In this document: piece after piece, positions 49,293-58,924 of the stretch
How the letters are laid out: every line of letters starts with the position of its first letter
Position numbering within the stretch: position 1 is the stretch's first letter
Assembly: GCF_006494425.1 (NCBI RefSeq)
Contig: NZ_VHIV01000001.1
Location: 248,001-312,000, forward strand
Reading direction: 5' to 3'
DNA from: Bacillus dicomae
Lineage (GTDB): Bacteria; Bacillota; Bacilli; Bacillales; Bacillaceae_G
DNA length: 64,000 bases
Position numbers and translations under genes: made by a program
Notes under the pieces: model-generated
Told to the model about the DNA's origin: nothing
The model's database searches: none
Seen by the model: the letters and a program-made list of their open reading frames with translations, nothing else

Positions 49293-52213
49293 GAATGGAA
49301 AAACTCCATATTTATGGGTACGGAAAATTAGAAAATGTGGAAATGGATCTGTCAATGCTGACGATGTTATACGGTGAAAATGAAGCGGGGAAATCAACAA
49401 TTCGCTCATTTATGAAAAGTATTTTATTCGGTTTTCCAACGAGAGGACAGCGCCGTTATGAGCCGAAAGAAGGCGGAAAGTACGGCGGTGCAATTACTGT
49501 ACAAACAGAGAAGTATGGCCGTTTGAAAATTGAACGATTGCCAAAGACGGCCGTGGGTGAGGTAACCGTTTATTTTGAAGACGGGAAAACGGGCGGCGAA
49601 GAAATTTTACACGATATATTAAGCGGAATGAATGAAAGTTTATTTGAATCGGTCTTTTCATTTGATATGCACGGTCTTCAAAATATTCATCAGCTCGGCG
49701 AATCGGATATCGGCAATTATTTATTTTCAGCAAGTGCAGTTGGAAGTGATGCATTATTGCAGCTCGATAAAAAGTTAGAAAAAGAAATGGATCAGCGTTT
49801 TAAGCCGAGTGGTCGTAAGCCGGAAATTAACGTGTCACTGCAAGAGATGAAGAAGCTTGAAGAGAAGATGAAAGAGTGGCAAGGGAAAATTGGCACGTAT
49901 GAAAAACAAGTGGAGCAGTTAAAAGAAAGTGAAGAGAAACTAGCTTCTGTTCGTGTGGAAAAAGGGAGTGCAGAGAAACGAAAGCAAGATTATGAAATAT
50001 TAGCAGCGCTTGAGCCTCTCGTTATTGAAAAGCGTGCGCATGAGAAAGTATTAGAAAACGAGAGCGGGCAATTTCCTGTAAACGGAATGGCGCGTTATGA
50101 AGCGATTAAGGCGAAGATGGAGCCGCTCCAATTACAAGTTGATTCGCTCCATAAAAAAATAGAGACAGTGCAATTGGAAGTTGAATCGATTCAAATAGAT
50201 GAAGAGTTTTTACAAAAAGAAAGCTACGTAGAAGAACTTCGTATGCAGCATATGTCTTACGAAAATGCACGCCAAGAAATGCGTGATATAGCAGGAACGA
50301 TTACGAGTATAAAAGAAGAGCTTGCGGAACTAGAACAGCAAATCGGTGCTACTTTTGAAAAAGAGACAGTTCTTTCATTTGATATGAGTTTGGCAACGAA
50401 AGAGTTAATTACGAAAGCAGTGCAAAAGGCGCGTGAATTAGAAACGCAAAAAGCACAGCTTGATGATCGTTTTAAAGTAGCGCAAGAGCAATTAGAAGAA
50501 CAAGAAGAAAATATAAGACAGATTCAGAGACAAATGTTAGCAGATGAAGAGCGAAATGCATTAGTTGAGAAAGAAAAATCGTTCCAAGATGCGGCATTTA
50601 TCGGTATGGGCGCTGAGAGAATGAAGCGTAAGTATGAGGAAAAAGCAGGAGCGGCTATGCAAAAGAAAAAGCAGTGGCAAAGAATTTGTCTTCTGTTACT
50701 TCTTATTAACACAGGCGTTTTGTTCACAAGCTTATTTATAGACAATCGCCTACTCTTATTTATTAGTGTCATTGTTTTTGTAGGGATTGTTCTTGCTCTT
50801 GTGTTATATAAAGATCCGTCAAATGGATTACAAGAAGAGCTCCTTACTCTTCAGCAAAGTGCTGGCGGGAGACAAAGTGAAGAAGCGATGTCTGTGCGCT
50901 ATGAGTTAGAAAAAGATGAAGAGATACGTAAATTATTTGAGCGTGAGTCTTATAAGTTACAGCAAATAGAGCGAGCTTATGATAAAGTCGTTTCATCGTA
51001 TGAGGAATGGGAGAGAGAAACGTTCCGCATGCATGAACAAGTTAATGTATATAAGAAGCGCTATATGCTCCCTGAATTTTATACGTATGCACACATATTG
51101 CCGGCGTTTGAGCGTATGGAAAAAATGCAGCAATTATATCGTGAATTAGAGAAGCAAGGCACGCGAAAATCTTCATTATATGAAATGATTTCGCAATTTG
51201 AACATAAACTAGAAACTGTTATCGGTAGCGCGGAATATAGTAAGCTGCACGAGGCACAAAGTCGTATGCAAAATGAGAAAGAGAAGCGCCAAACTTGTAA
51301 GCAGTTAAAAGAAAAACTGGCGGAATGGCAAGAAGAATATGAGTTCACGCGAGATCAATTAAAACAACTATTAGTAGAACGAGATGGATTATGGCATATC
51401 GCAGATGCTACAAATGAAGAGATGTTTTTAGAAGCAGGTAAGTTGGCAGAGAAGCGTGAAGATGCGGAGAAACAAGTCGGGCGTTTATTACCGCAAATTG
51501 ATCTGTTAGAACAACGTTTAACGAGTTTATCATTAGCTGAACATTATGAGGCTGACGGTTATGAGGAAAAATTAAAGCAAGAACTGACAGTTGTGCAAAA
51601 TAGTCTTACGAAAGAGAAAGAACTGACAGAGCGCATTGCGAAACATCGTATGGAAATTGCGAATTTAGAAGAAGGTAGTACGTACGGTGATTTAATGCAT
51701 GAATGGGAAATGAAAAAAGCGCAAGTGCGCGAACAAGTGAAAAAGTGGGCTGCTTATGCGGCGGCAAAGACAGTGTTAACGAAAACGAAGCAATATTATC
51801 ATGAGGTGCACCTGCCACGTATATTACAAAAATCAGAAGAGTATTTCGTCTATTTAACAGGCGGGCGATATAGTAAAATCTTTTCGCCGTCAGAGGCGGA
51901 ACCGTTCATCGTTGAGCGTAACGACGGTATGCGTTTTTATAGTCATGAACTAAGCCAAGCGACAGCTGAGCAGTTATATTTATCGCTGAGATTTGCATTA
52001 GCGAAAACATTTGAGCATGATTATCCATTTATTATTGATGATAGTTTCGTGCACTTTGATGCGGTAAGGACGAATCGTACGATTGAACTTATAAAGGAAA
52101 TTGCAAAGGATAGACAAGTGATCTTCTTTACATGTCATGTGCATTTACTCGCGTATTTTACAGAAAAACAGATTATAAAATTAACACGTAAGCGTAAAGA
52201 AAATGAGTTGTAG
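49289..52213 (+). CDS. yhaN: YhaN, SbcC-like AAA ATPase
   Basis: 974 residues. N-terminal Walker A YGENEAGKSTIRSFM (about 30), a long coiled coil (about 170-460), a short pair of membrane-like helices near 465-510 (LLLLINTGVLFTSL, LLFISVIVFVGIVLALVLY), a second coiled coil, and C-terminal Walker B LPFIIDDSFVHFD with ATAEQLYLSLRFAL. The hydrophobic pair in the middle, in place of a zinc hook, is a YhaN trait and suggests membrane association. Forms a complex with YhaO for DNA repair. Confidence 0.92.
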   Translation: MRMEKLHIYGYGKLENVEMDLSMLTMLYGENEAGKSTIRSFMKSILFGFPTRGQRRYEPKEGGKYGGAITVQTEKYGRLKIERLPKTAVGEVTVYFEDGKTGGEEILHDILSGMNESLFESVFSFDMHGLQNIHQLGESDIGNYLFSASAVGSDALLQLDKKLEKEMDQRFKPSGRKPEINVSLQEMKKLEEKMKEWQGKIGTYEKQVEQLKESEEKLASVRVEKGSAEKRKQDYEILAALEPLVIEKRAHEKVLENESGQFPVNGMARYEAIKAKMEPLQLQVDSLHKKIETVQLEVESIQIDEEFLQKESYVEELRMQHMSYENARQEMRDIAGTITSIKEELAELEQQIGATFEKETVLSFDMSLATKELITKAVQKARELETQKAQLDDRFKVAQEQLEEQEENIRQIQRQMLADEERNALVEKEKSFQDAAFIGMGAERMKRKYEEKAGAAMQKKKQWQRICLLLLLINTGVLFTSLFIDNRLLLFISVIVFVGIVLALVLYKDPSNGLQEELLTLQQSAGGRQSEEAMSVRYELEKDEEIRKLFERESYKLQQIERAYDKVVSSYEEWERETFRMHEQVNVYKKRYMLPEFYTYAHILPAFERMEKMQQLYRELEKQGTRKSSLYEMISQFEHKLETVIGSAEYSKLHEAQSRMQNEKEKRQTCKQLKEKLAEWQEEYEFTRDQLKQLLVERDGLWHIADATNEEMFLEAGKLAEKREDAEKQVGRLLPQIDLLEQRLTSLSLAEHYEADGYEEKLKQELTVVQNSLTKEKELTERIAKHRMEIANLEEGSTYGDLMHEWEMKKAQVREQVKKWAAYAAAKTVLTKTKQYYHEVHLPRILQKSEEYFVYLTGGRYSKIFSPSEAEPFIVERNDGMRFYSHELSQATAEQLYLSLRFALAKTFEHDYPFIIDDSFVHFDAVRTNRTIELIKEIAKDRQVIFFTCHVHLLAYFTEKQIIKLTRKRKENEL

Positions 52214-52236
52214 TGTGCTATACTAAAAGTAACTGA

Positions 52237-53199
<963 letters not shown>

Positions 53200-53213
53200 T
53201 AGTGTGAATAAAA

Positions 53214-53251
53214 TAGCCTCATTAAGTGTTAATACGCTTAGTGAGGCTGTT
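53214..53251. terminator. Terminator between yhaM and the PlcR-like gene
   Basis: GCCTCATTAAG...CTTAGTGAGGC followed by TTTTTT; serves both directions. Confidence 0.75.
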
Positions 53252-53253
53252 TT

Positions 53254-54135
53254 TTAATTTCGCTTTTCAAAATATTGTTCTTTAATTATTTTTAACTTGC
53301 CTTCGTTTTCTGTTAGTTCAAATATAAATAACGCTTTTTCCATGTTATTAGCAATATCTTCTTCGTTGGAATGTTTAAGTTTCAATAAATTCCAAGCCTT
53401 CCCATAGTATAGTTCACCCAATAGGTAGAAAGTATTTAGATTAATTGCTAATTTGATGCCCATATCATTGTATTTTATTGCCTCTTCATATTGATGTCCA
53501 TGGCCTAAAATTTTTGCTAAATTAAAAATGATTTTTAATTTAATTTCCTTATCTTTAGGAAAATCTAACTTATTATAATTAGTTAAACATTTTCTTAATA
53601 TGCTAATGCTTTTTTCGTATTCTTTGTTGTCATAATGAAATATAGCCATTGACTGCATAATATCTATTTCTCTTTCTGATAAAGAATCACAATTAGTTAA
53701 AGTTAGTTTTAATGCATCGTTTAAAAGATTTAAAGCAATTTTTGTTGATTTATTCACATAAAATATAGCAATTGATTCATGCCATATGAGAAATTGTTTA
53801 TCTTCTTTTGTTTGGAAATTATTTTCGTTTTTTTCTTGTTCCACTATTTCATAAAGTTCTTTATATTGTTTTTGCTTTGTACAATCTCTCATTACATATT
53901 TTACATTTTCTACGTATTTTAATTTCTTGTTTTGAGTTAGTGCGAATATATAATTCGGATCAACACCAAGTTTTTCAGATAATTGATACAATAATATGCT
54001 AGATGGATAAATAAAACCTTTTTCTATTTTACTAATTTGGCTTTGTGAACATATTCCATGACATAACTCGGATTGTGATATGTTTTTTTTAATTCTAAGT
54101 TCTTTAATAGTGATACCCAAATCATAAAATTCCAT
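53254..54135 (-). CDS. PlcR-family (RRNPP) transcriptional regulator
   Basis: 293 residues. A Cro/CI helix-turn-helix (about 8-62) reads ITIKELRIKKNISQSELCHG, SQISKIEKGFIYPSS, with the PlcR-like SEV/SQISRIE-x-G-x-x-YPS pattern. About five TPR repeats follow (95-285), for example ALNLLNDALKLTLTNCDS and YNDMGIKLAINLNTFYLLGE. The length equals PlcR (285). These regulators bind an imported C-terminal heptapeptide. No PapR-type precursor follows the gene, where plcR has one; the divergent neighbour is a broken lipoprotein. It could use a peptide made elsewhere, or be an orphan. Confidence 0.82.
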   Translation of the reverse strand: MEFYDLGITIKELRIKKNISQSELCHGICSQSQISKIEKGFIYPSSILLYQLSEKLGVDPNYIFALTQNKKLKYVENVKYVMRDCTKQKQYKELYEIVEQEKNENNFQTKEDKQFLIWHESIAIFYVNKSTKIALNLLNDALKLTLTNCDSLSEREIDIMQSMAIFHYDNKEYEKSISILRKCLTNYNKLDFPKDKEIKLKIIFNLAKILGHGHQYEEAIKYNDMGIKLAINLNTFYLLGELYYGKAWNLLKLKHSNEEDIANNMEKALFIFELTENEGKLKIIKEQYFEKRN

Positions 54136-54207
54136 GTTGCCCCCTAATATGTAACACTTTATGAGTATAAGAATAATTTCTAACCTTTAATGTAATGTAA
54201 AATTAGT

Positions 54208-54596
54208 ATGGTTGCAATTATTAATCATTTGGATTTTTATATGGATAGTTTTGAAGGGGCTTATGTTATAAATAAAATGTTACTGAAAAAAGTTAGAAGT
54301 GGTTATTTGAAGAAGTTAATAATATCGTGTTTATTGGCTACATTCTTTCTAAATATAGTAGGATGTTCTAATAGTATGGGTACACTAAGAGATAAATCTA
54401 AAAATTCATCGTCTGTGAAGTCTAAACACATAAATAAAGCGTGGTATAAACATATGTTATATGTAATAGTTTAAAGGAACTTGAAATGGTTGATGCTACA
54501 GGGCATAAGGGGAATAATGTAATTAGGCCGATAGTAGATAATGCTAAACGAGTTATAGAAGCTGAATGCTACATAATAAAAAGAATCCTTCCGTAA
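54208..54596 (+). pseudogene. Frameshifted lipoprotein
   Basis: The frame opens at 54208, and a lipoprotein-like segment LKKLIISCLLATFFLNIVGC lies in it. It stops at 54474 after KAWYKHMLYVIV. Shifting one base gives a clean continuation, NSLKELEMVDATGHKGNNV then IRPIVDNAKRVIEAECYI, up to 54596. So one base was lost or gained near 54460. The initial 24 residues before MLLKK are doubtful. Divergent from the PlcR-like gene. Confidence 0.6.
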
Positions 54597-54613
54597 GGGG
54601 AGGATTCTTTTTA
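54578..54613 (+). terminator. Terminator after the broken lipoprotein gene
   Basis: AAAAAGAATCCT...AGGATTCTTTTT with an 11-base loop. Confidence 0.8.
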
Positions 54614-54718
54614 TCGTATGAGTATTTAGTTAAATAAGTTAATAATAGGTAAGTAATTGTTTTGCAAGCATATAAAAATCAATGATTCTTCAGCCTAAAA
54701 TATTATTTAATAAAAAAA

Positions 54719-54979
54719 TGTCTCGAATTTGAGATAAATCACTTGCTTTCTAATCACTTGAGGTGTAAAGTGATAGTAACGAAAGCGATTGAGTCATATG
54801 AAAAACATACACTCACTTGCTTTCGACTTACAAAACAAAGTAACTTATTCAGTAAAAACTAAGATGAATCTACAAAAACATAATGAGAATAAATTGAAAA
54901 GCTAAGAACCATATTAGTTGTGGGAAATGTTATTTTTTAGTTATCACTTGACTAGTAAAACGAAACGGAGGAATAAACA
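54719..54979 (+). promoter_or_regulatory. MhqR-type operator and repeat-rich leader of the dioxygenase genes
   Basis: TCTCGAATTTGAGATA (54721-54736) is a near-palindrome of the MhqR box type (TATCTCGAATTCGAGATA). Beyond it CACTTGCTTTC occurs twice (about 54741 and 54813), CACTTG twice more, and ATCACTT-8-AAGTGAT forms an inverted repeat at 54754-54775. This leader of 240 bases has no reading frame. Confidence 0.55.
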
Positions 54980-55924
54980 ATGTATGAAATTAAAGGGCAT
55001 CATCACATTTCAATGGTTACGAAAAATGCAAATGAAAATAATCACTTTTATAAAAATGTAATTGGTTTACGTCGCGTGAAAATGACAGTGAACCAAGATG
55101 ATCCGTCAATGTATCACTTATTTTACGGAGATAAAACAGGAAGTCCAGGTACAGAATTATCATTTTTTGAAATTCCTTTAGTAGGAAAAACGTACCGCGG
55201 TACAAATGCCATTACGCGAATCGGATTACTCGTTCCTTCAGAGGAAAGTTTACATTACTGGAAAGAACGATTTGAGAAATTTGATGTGAAACATAGTGAA
55301 ATAACAACATATGCAAATCGTCCTGCTTTGCAATTTGAGGATGCTGAAGGTCTTCGCTTAGTACTACTCGTTTCAAACGGAGAAAAAGTAGAGCACTGGG
55401 AAACGTGGGAGAAATCAGAAGTTCCTGTAAAGCATCAAATTCAAGGAATGGGTTCTGTGGAAATGACAGTTCGAAGACTTGATAAAATGGCGAGTACACT
55501 TACAGAGATGTTCGGTTATACAGAGGTTAGCCGCAGCGAAGAGGAAGCAATTTTCCAGTCCATTAAAGGAGAGGCTTTTGGAGAAATCGTTGTGAAATAT
55601 TTAGATGGTCCTACTGAAAAACCGGGCCGCGGTAGCATTCACCACCTAGCGATTCGTGTGAAAAATGATGCAGAGCTTGCTTATTGGGAAGAACAGGTGA
55701 TAAAAAGAGGTTTCCAATCTTCAGGAATCATCGACCGTTTCTATTTTAAAAGTTTATATTTCCGTGAATCAAACGGAATTCTATTTGAAATTGCGACAGA
55801 TGGGCCAGGATTTACAGTTGATGGAGATGTGGAACATTTAGGAGAAAAACTTGATTTACCACCGTTCCTAGAAGATCAGCGTGCAGAGATTGAAGCAAAT
55901 TTAGCACCTATTGAAGAAAAGTAA
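54980..55924 (+). CDS. Ring-cleaving dioxygenase, MhqO/MhqA type
   Basis: 314 residues, two vicinal-oxygen-chelate modules. Metal ligands: His in IKGHHHISMV at the N terminus, His in GRGSIHHLAIRV (about 217) and Glu in NGILFEIATDGPGF (about 268). These proteins split aromatic diols in quinone or methylhydroquinone detoxification. An MhqR-type site lies upstream. GGAGGA precedes the ATG. A similar gene follows, separated by a bcr1 repeat. Confidence 0.88.
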   Translation: MYEIKGHHHISMVTKNANENNHFYKNVIGLRRVKMTVNQDDPSMYHLFYGDKTGSPGTELSFFEIPLVGKTYRGTNAITRIGLLVPSEESLHYWKERFEKFDVKHSEITTYANRPALQFEDAEGLRLVLLVSNGEKVEHWETWEKSEVPVKHQIQGMGSVEMTVRRLDKMASTLTEMFGYTEVSRSEEEAIFQSIKGEAFGEIVVKYLDGPTEKPGRGSIHHLAIRVKNDAELAYWEEQVIKRGFQSSGIIDRFYFKSLYFRESNGILFEIATDGPGFTVDGDVEHLGEKLDLPPFLEDQRAEIEANLAPIEEK

Positions 55925-55937
55925 TAGAAGAGAAAAT

Positions 55938-56088
55938 ATAAAGTGAAACTTTAATCATTGGGGGCTTTATCTCCTATGATTATTAGTTGAACCACTCGGG
56001 CTTTTACGGGCAGTTGATCCCAATCGAACTCCTTTGCTTTCTCTGAATTTTGAGGTGGGGGTCTTACTGCCCGTCAATGCGGGATAAA
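55938..56088 (+). repeat. bcr1-type repeat, copy 6
   Basis: ATAAAGTGAAACTTTAATCA at the start, CGTCAATGCGGGATAAA at the end, with the GGGCAGTTGA / TTACTGCCCG pair. It lies inside the probable dioxygenase operon, between the two genes and 12 bases before the second ribosome site. Confidence 0.85.
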
Positions 56089-56114
56089 ATTTAAAACCAT
56101 TGGAGGAATATAAA

Positions 56115-57092
56115 ATGAACCAATTAAAAGGAATTCACCACGTTACAGCGATTACAAGTAGTGCAGAAAAGAACTATGAGTTTTTCACTCATGTTTTAGG
56201 AATGCGTTTAGTTAAAAAAACAGTAAACCAAGATGACATTCAAACGTATCATTTATTCTTTGCAGATGATAAAGGTAGTGCAGGAACAGATATGACATTC
56301 TTTGACTTCCCAGGTATTCCAAAAGGAGTACACGGTACAAATGAAATTTCAAAAACGTCATTCCGTGTTCCAACTGATGCAGCGTTAGCATATTGGGTGA
56401 AACGCTTTGACCGTCTGGAAGTGGAACATACAGGAATTAAAGAGCAATTTGGTAAGAAAACTCTATCTTTCGTTGACTTTGATGATCAACACTATCAATT
56501 AATTTCGGATGAACTTGATAAAGGGATCGAATCAGGTACACCTTGGCAAAACGGTCCAGTTCCATTAGAATATGCGATTACTGGTTTAGGACCTGTATTT
56601 ATCCGTATTGCAAACTTTAGTTTCTTCAAAGAAGTGTTAGAAAAAGTTCTATTATTTAAAGAGGTTGCGCAAGAAGGAGAATTCTATTTATTCGAAGTAA
56701 ACAAAGGTGGAAATGGTGCTTCTGTCATTGTAGAACATAATACGGTTCTTCCAGAAGCACGACAAGGTTTTGGTACGGTTCACCATGCTGCATTCCGCGT
56801 GGAAGATCGCGCTGTATTAGAAGAATGGATCGAGAGAATCAGTAGCGTTGGCCTTCCTTCATCTGGCTATGTAGACCGTCACTTCTTCGAGTCATTATAC
56901 GCAAGAGTTGCACCACAAATCTTATTTGAATTTGCAACAGATGGACCAGGATTTATGGGAGATGAGCCATACGAAACACTTGGCGAAAAATTATCATTAC
57001 CTCCATTCCTAGAGCCAAAACGTGAAGAAATTGAAAAATTAGTTCGTCCAATTGATACAGTGAGAAGTACAAAGGAATTTATTAAAGAGTAA
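56115..57092 (+). CDS. Ring-cleaving dioxygenase, second copy
   Basis: 325 residues, paralogue of the upstream gene. Metal ligands: His in LKGIHHVTAITS, His in GFGTVHHAAFRV and Glu in PQILFEFATDGPGF. Both share KTVNQDD and the closing LGEKLxLPPFLE...R-E-I-E. Likely cotranscribed through the bcr1 repeat or with a promoter in it. GGAGGAA precedes the ATG; an in-frame TTG upstream is unlikely. Confidence 0.88.
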   Translation: MNQLKGIHHVTAITSSAEKNYEFFTHVLGMRLVKKTVNQDDIQTYHLFFADDKGSAGTDMTFFDFPGIPKGVHGTNEISKTSFRVPTDAALAYWVKRFDRLEVEHTGIKEQFGKKTLSFVDFDDQHYQLISDELDKGIESGTPWQNGPVPLEYAITGLGPVFIRIANFSFFKEVLEKVLLFKEVAQEGEFYLFEVNKGGNGASVIVEHNTVLPEARQGFGTVHHAAFRVEDRAVLEEWIERISSVGLPSSGYVDRHFFESLYARVAPQILFEFATDGPGFMGDEPYETLGEKLSLPPFLEPKREEIEKLVRPIDTVRSTKEFIKE

Positions 57093-57113
57093 AAGTAGAG
57101 ATAGTAAGTAGGA

Positions 57114-57157
57114 GAGCAAGTAGTTTTAGCTGATAGCTGAAATTGCTTGCTTTTTTA
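57114..57157 (+). terminator. Terminator of the dioxygenase genes
   Basis: AGCAAGTAGTTTTAGCT-GAT-AGCTGAAATTGCTTGCT followed by T-run. Confidence 0.75.
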
Positions 57158-57348
57158 TTTGTGCTATTAAGTTTTCTGACAATTGTTTCTCAAGTTATCA
57201 AAAAGGAAAACTTTGGTATAATTCATTTAAATTATAAATTTTCTGAAAATTATTTTTCAATACATAGAAAAGAGGTGATACTATACAATTTTGATAATTG
57301 TATAAATATCCTAATTTTGTAAGCTTGGAGAAAAGGGGATGCGAGTGT

Positions 57349-58443
57349 ATGGGAGTAGATGCAGTAACAAGGGAGCAAATGAGACATTCTTTAGATAATT
57401 GGTATCGTGTAATGTTGCAGCAAAACATAGAGAAAGCCACGGAAATGAAAGAGGAGATTGAAAGTAAGATTAGTGGGTTGGACGTGGATCAGGAGTTATC
57501 TTTGTATTTTACATTATTAGATTTTAGATATAAAATGCTGACGGATTGGTTGAATATAAAAGAAAATAGTTTTGAGAGAATAGAATCTTTTGAAATTCCA
57601 ACTGAAGGATTTTTAGCATATTATTATCATTTCTTTAAAGGGATATATTGTACTTCAATGTCTAAATATGGAGATGCGAAGGAAAGTTATGAAAAGGCAA
57701 ATGAATTACTGAAATACGTTTCGCACTCTTTAGAAAATGCAGAGTTTGATTATCGTATGGGTAATTTTTACTATCAGACATATCAACAAGTTAATGCAAT
57801 TGACTATTTGAGAAAAGCGAAAGAAGAGTTTAAAAAACATATAGGTTGCGAAATAAATATAGCGCTATGTGAAAATGCTTTTGGTCTGTGTTGTGTAGAT
57901 TTGAAAATTTATGAACTCGCGGAGGAAAGCTTTAACGCTGCTATGGATATTTTCCAAAAGGTAAATTATGAAAAATATATTTTAATGGTGCGTCATAATT
58001 TAGCCTTTTTGTATGCCAGTCAAGATTTATCGGAACTTGCAGTTCGCCATGCATCCGAAGTTACAAAAAAACAGCCGAAATTTTTTAAAGCGCTATTTGT
58101 TGAAGCGCGTGAATGTTATAAATTAGGGCAATATCAATTAGCAGCAGATCTGGTTGAAAAAGGTTTGGATATTTGTAAAGAATTAAATAAGGAAGAGTTT
58201 CAATATCGTTTTATGATTTTGAAAAGCGTAAACGAAAAATCACCTACATTAAGCTTAGAGCAAGTAGTTTTAGAAGGTATTACTTATTTTGAAAAAGAAG
58301 AGCTATGGGAGTGTATGCAGGAATACGCTGAAATGTTAGCTTTAAGGTTTTATAAAGAAGAGAATCACAATAAAGCAAGTCATTATTTTTACATGAGTCA
58401 TAAAGCTCAGAAAAAATTATTAAAAAAAGGGGCGCTAAAATAA
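57349..58443 (+). CDS. Rap-family response-regulator phosphatase
   Basis: 364 residues. N-terminal three-helix bundle (about 1-70, MRHSLDNWYRVMLQQNIEKA) and a TPR superhelix of about six repeats (YHFFKGIYCTSMSKYGDAKE, YRMGNFYYQTYQQVNAIDYL, NAFGLCCVDLKIYELAEESF, YKLGQYQLAADLVEKGLDIC). The length is normal for Rap. It should act on Spo0F or a DNA-binding response regulator and be inhibited by its Phr peptide. The downstream phr gene overlaps its stop by one base. AAAAGGGG lies upstream of this ATG. Confidence 0.9.
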   Translation: MGVDAVTREQMRHSLDNWYRVMLQQNIEKATEMKEEIESKISGLDVDQELSLYFTLLDFRYKMLTDWLNIKENSFERIESFEIPTEGFLAYYYHFFKGIYCTSMSKYGDAKESYEKANELLKYVSHSLENAEFDYRMGNFYYQTYQQVNAIDYLRKAKEEFKKHIGCEINIALCENAFGLCCVDLKIYELAEESFNAAMDIFQKVNYEKYILMVRHNLAFLYASQDLSELAVRHASEVTKKQPKFFKALFVEARECYKLGQYQLAADLVEKGLDICKELNKEEFQYRFMILKSVNEKSPTLSLEQVVLEGITYFEKEELWECMQEYAEMLALRFYKEENHNKASHYFYMSHKAQKKLLKKGALK

Positions 58444-58688
58444 TGAAAAAGATTCACTTTGGAATGTTGGGGATTGTGCTAGTAGGTGCGTTATCAATTG
58501 GAGTTAACAGTGCGTTTACAAATCAAGCATTAAATATAGGAGAAACAGGAGGAGCACCAGCAAGACCAGACTACGTTAACATTGGAGACACGGGTGGAGC
58601 ACCAGCAAAACCAGACTATACTAGAGGAGACACGGGTGGAGCACCAGCAGATAATAGAGGAGATGGCGGCGGAGTAAGCCAACTATAA
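58443..58688 (+). CDS. Phr-type precursor with repeated signal units
   Basis: 81 residues. Signal peptide about 1-24 (HFGMLGIVLVGALSIGVNSA). The exported part is built of repeats: GETGGAPA (33-40), GDTGGAPA (48-55), GDTGGAPA (62-69) and a degenerate GDGGG (73-77), the first two followed by RPDY or KPDY. Most Phr precursors hold one peptide at the C terminus; here processing could yield several identical copies. Its ATG overlaps the rap TAA, so translation is coupled. Identification rests on position, size and export signal. Confidence 0.82.
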   Translation: MKKIHFGMLGIVLVGALSIGVNSAFTNQALNIGETGGAPARPDYVNIGDTGGAPAKPDYTRGDTGGAPADNRGDGGGVSQL

Positions 58689-58696
58689 TAACAAAG

Positions 58697-58727
58697 AAAG
58701 GGACTTCAACATGAAGTCTCTTTTTCT
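58697..58727 (+). terminator. Terminator of the rap-phr unit
   Basis: GGGACTTCA-ACA-TGAAGTCTC followed by TTTTTC. Confidence 0.8.
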
Positions 58728-58753
58728 ATTTTCAGGCCATGCAGAGAAAAGAA

Positions 58754-58855
58754 TTGACTTACTTTAAATATGTAACTATAATAGTTACAGAATAACCATT
58801 AGTAATAGAAATGAGTTATATTTTTTTAGTACAATTGTAACTGTTTTAGTTACAA
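58754..58855 (+). promoter_or_regulatory. Promoter with two palindromic operators
   Basis: TTGACT (58754-58759), 17 bases, TATAAT (58777-58782). The -10 lies inside a perfect palindrome TGTAACTAT-A-ATAGTTACA (58771-58789). A second, TTGTAACT-GTTTT-AGTTACAA, is at 58835-58855. The shared TGTAACT half-site suggests one dimeric repressor, of MarR or HxlR type perhaps; none is encoded here. Confidence 0.7.
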
Positions 58856-58924
58856 TCAAAATTAATCATAAAACAACCAAAATATGTAAAAACTTTAAAT
58901 AGCAACAAGAGAAAGGAGACGGGA

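Noticed and set aside
54148-54163. PlcR box before the PlcR-like gene
   Set aside because: TATGTAACACTTTATG departs from TATGnAnnnnTnCATA at two conserved positions; too weak to claim autoregulation.
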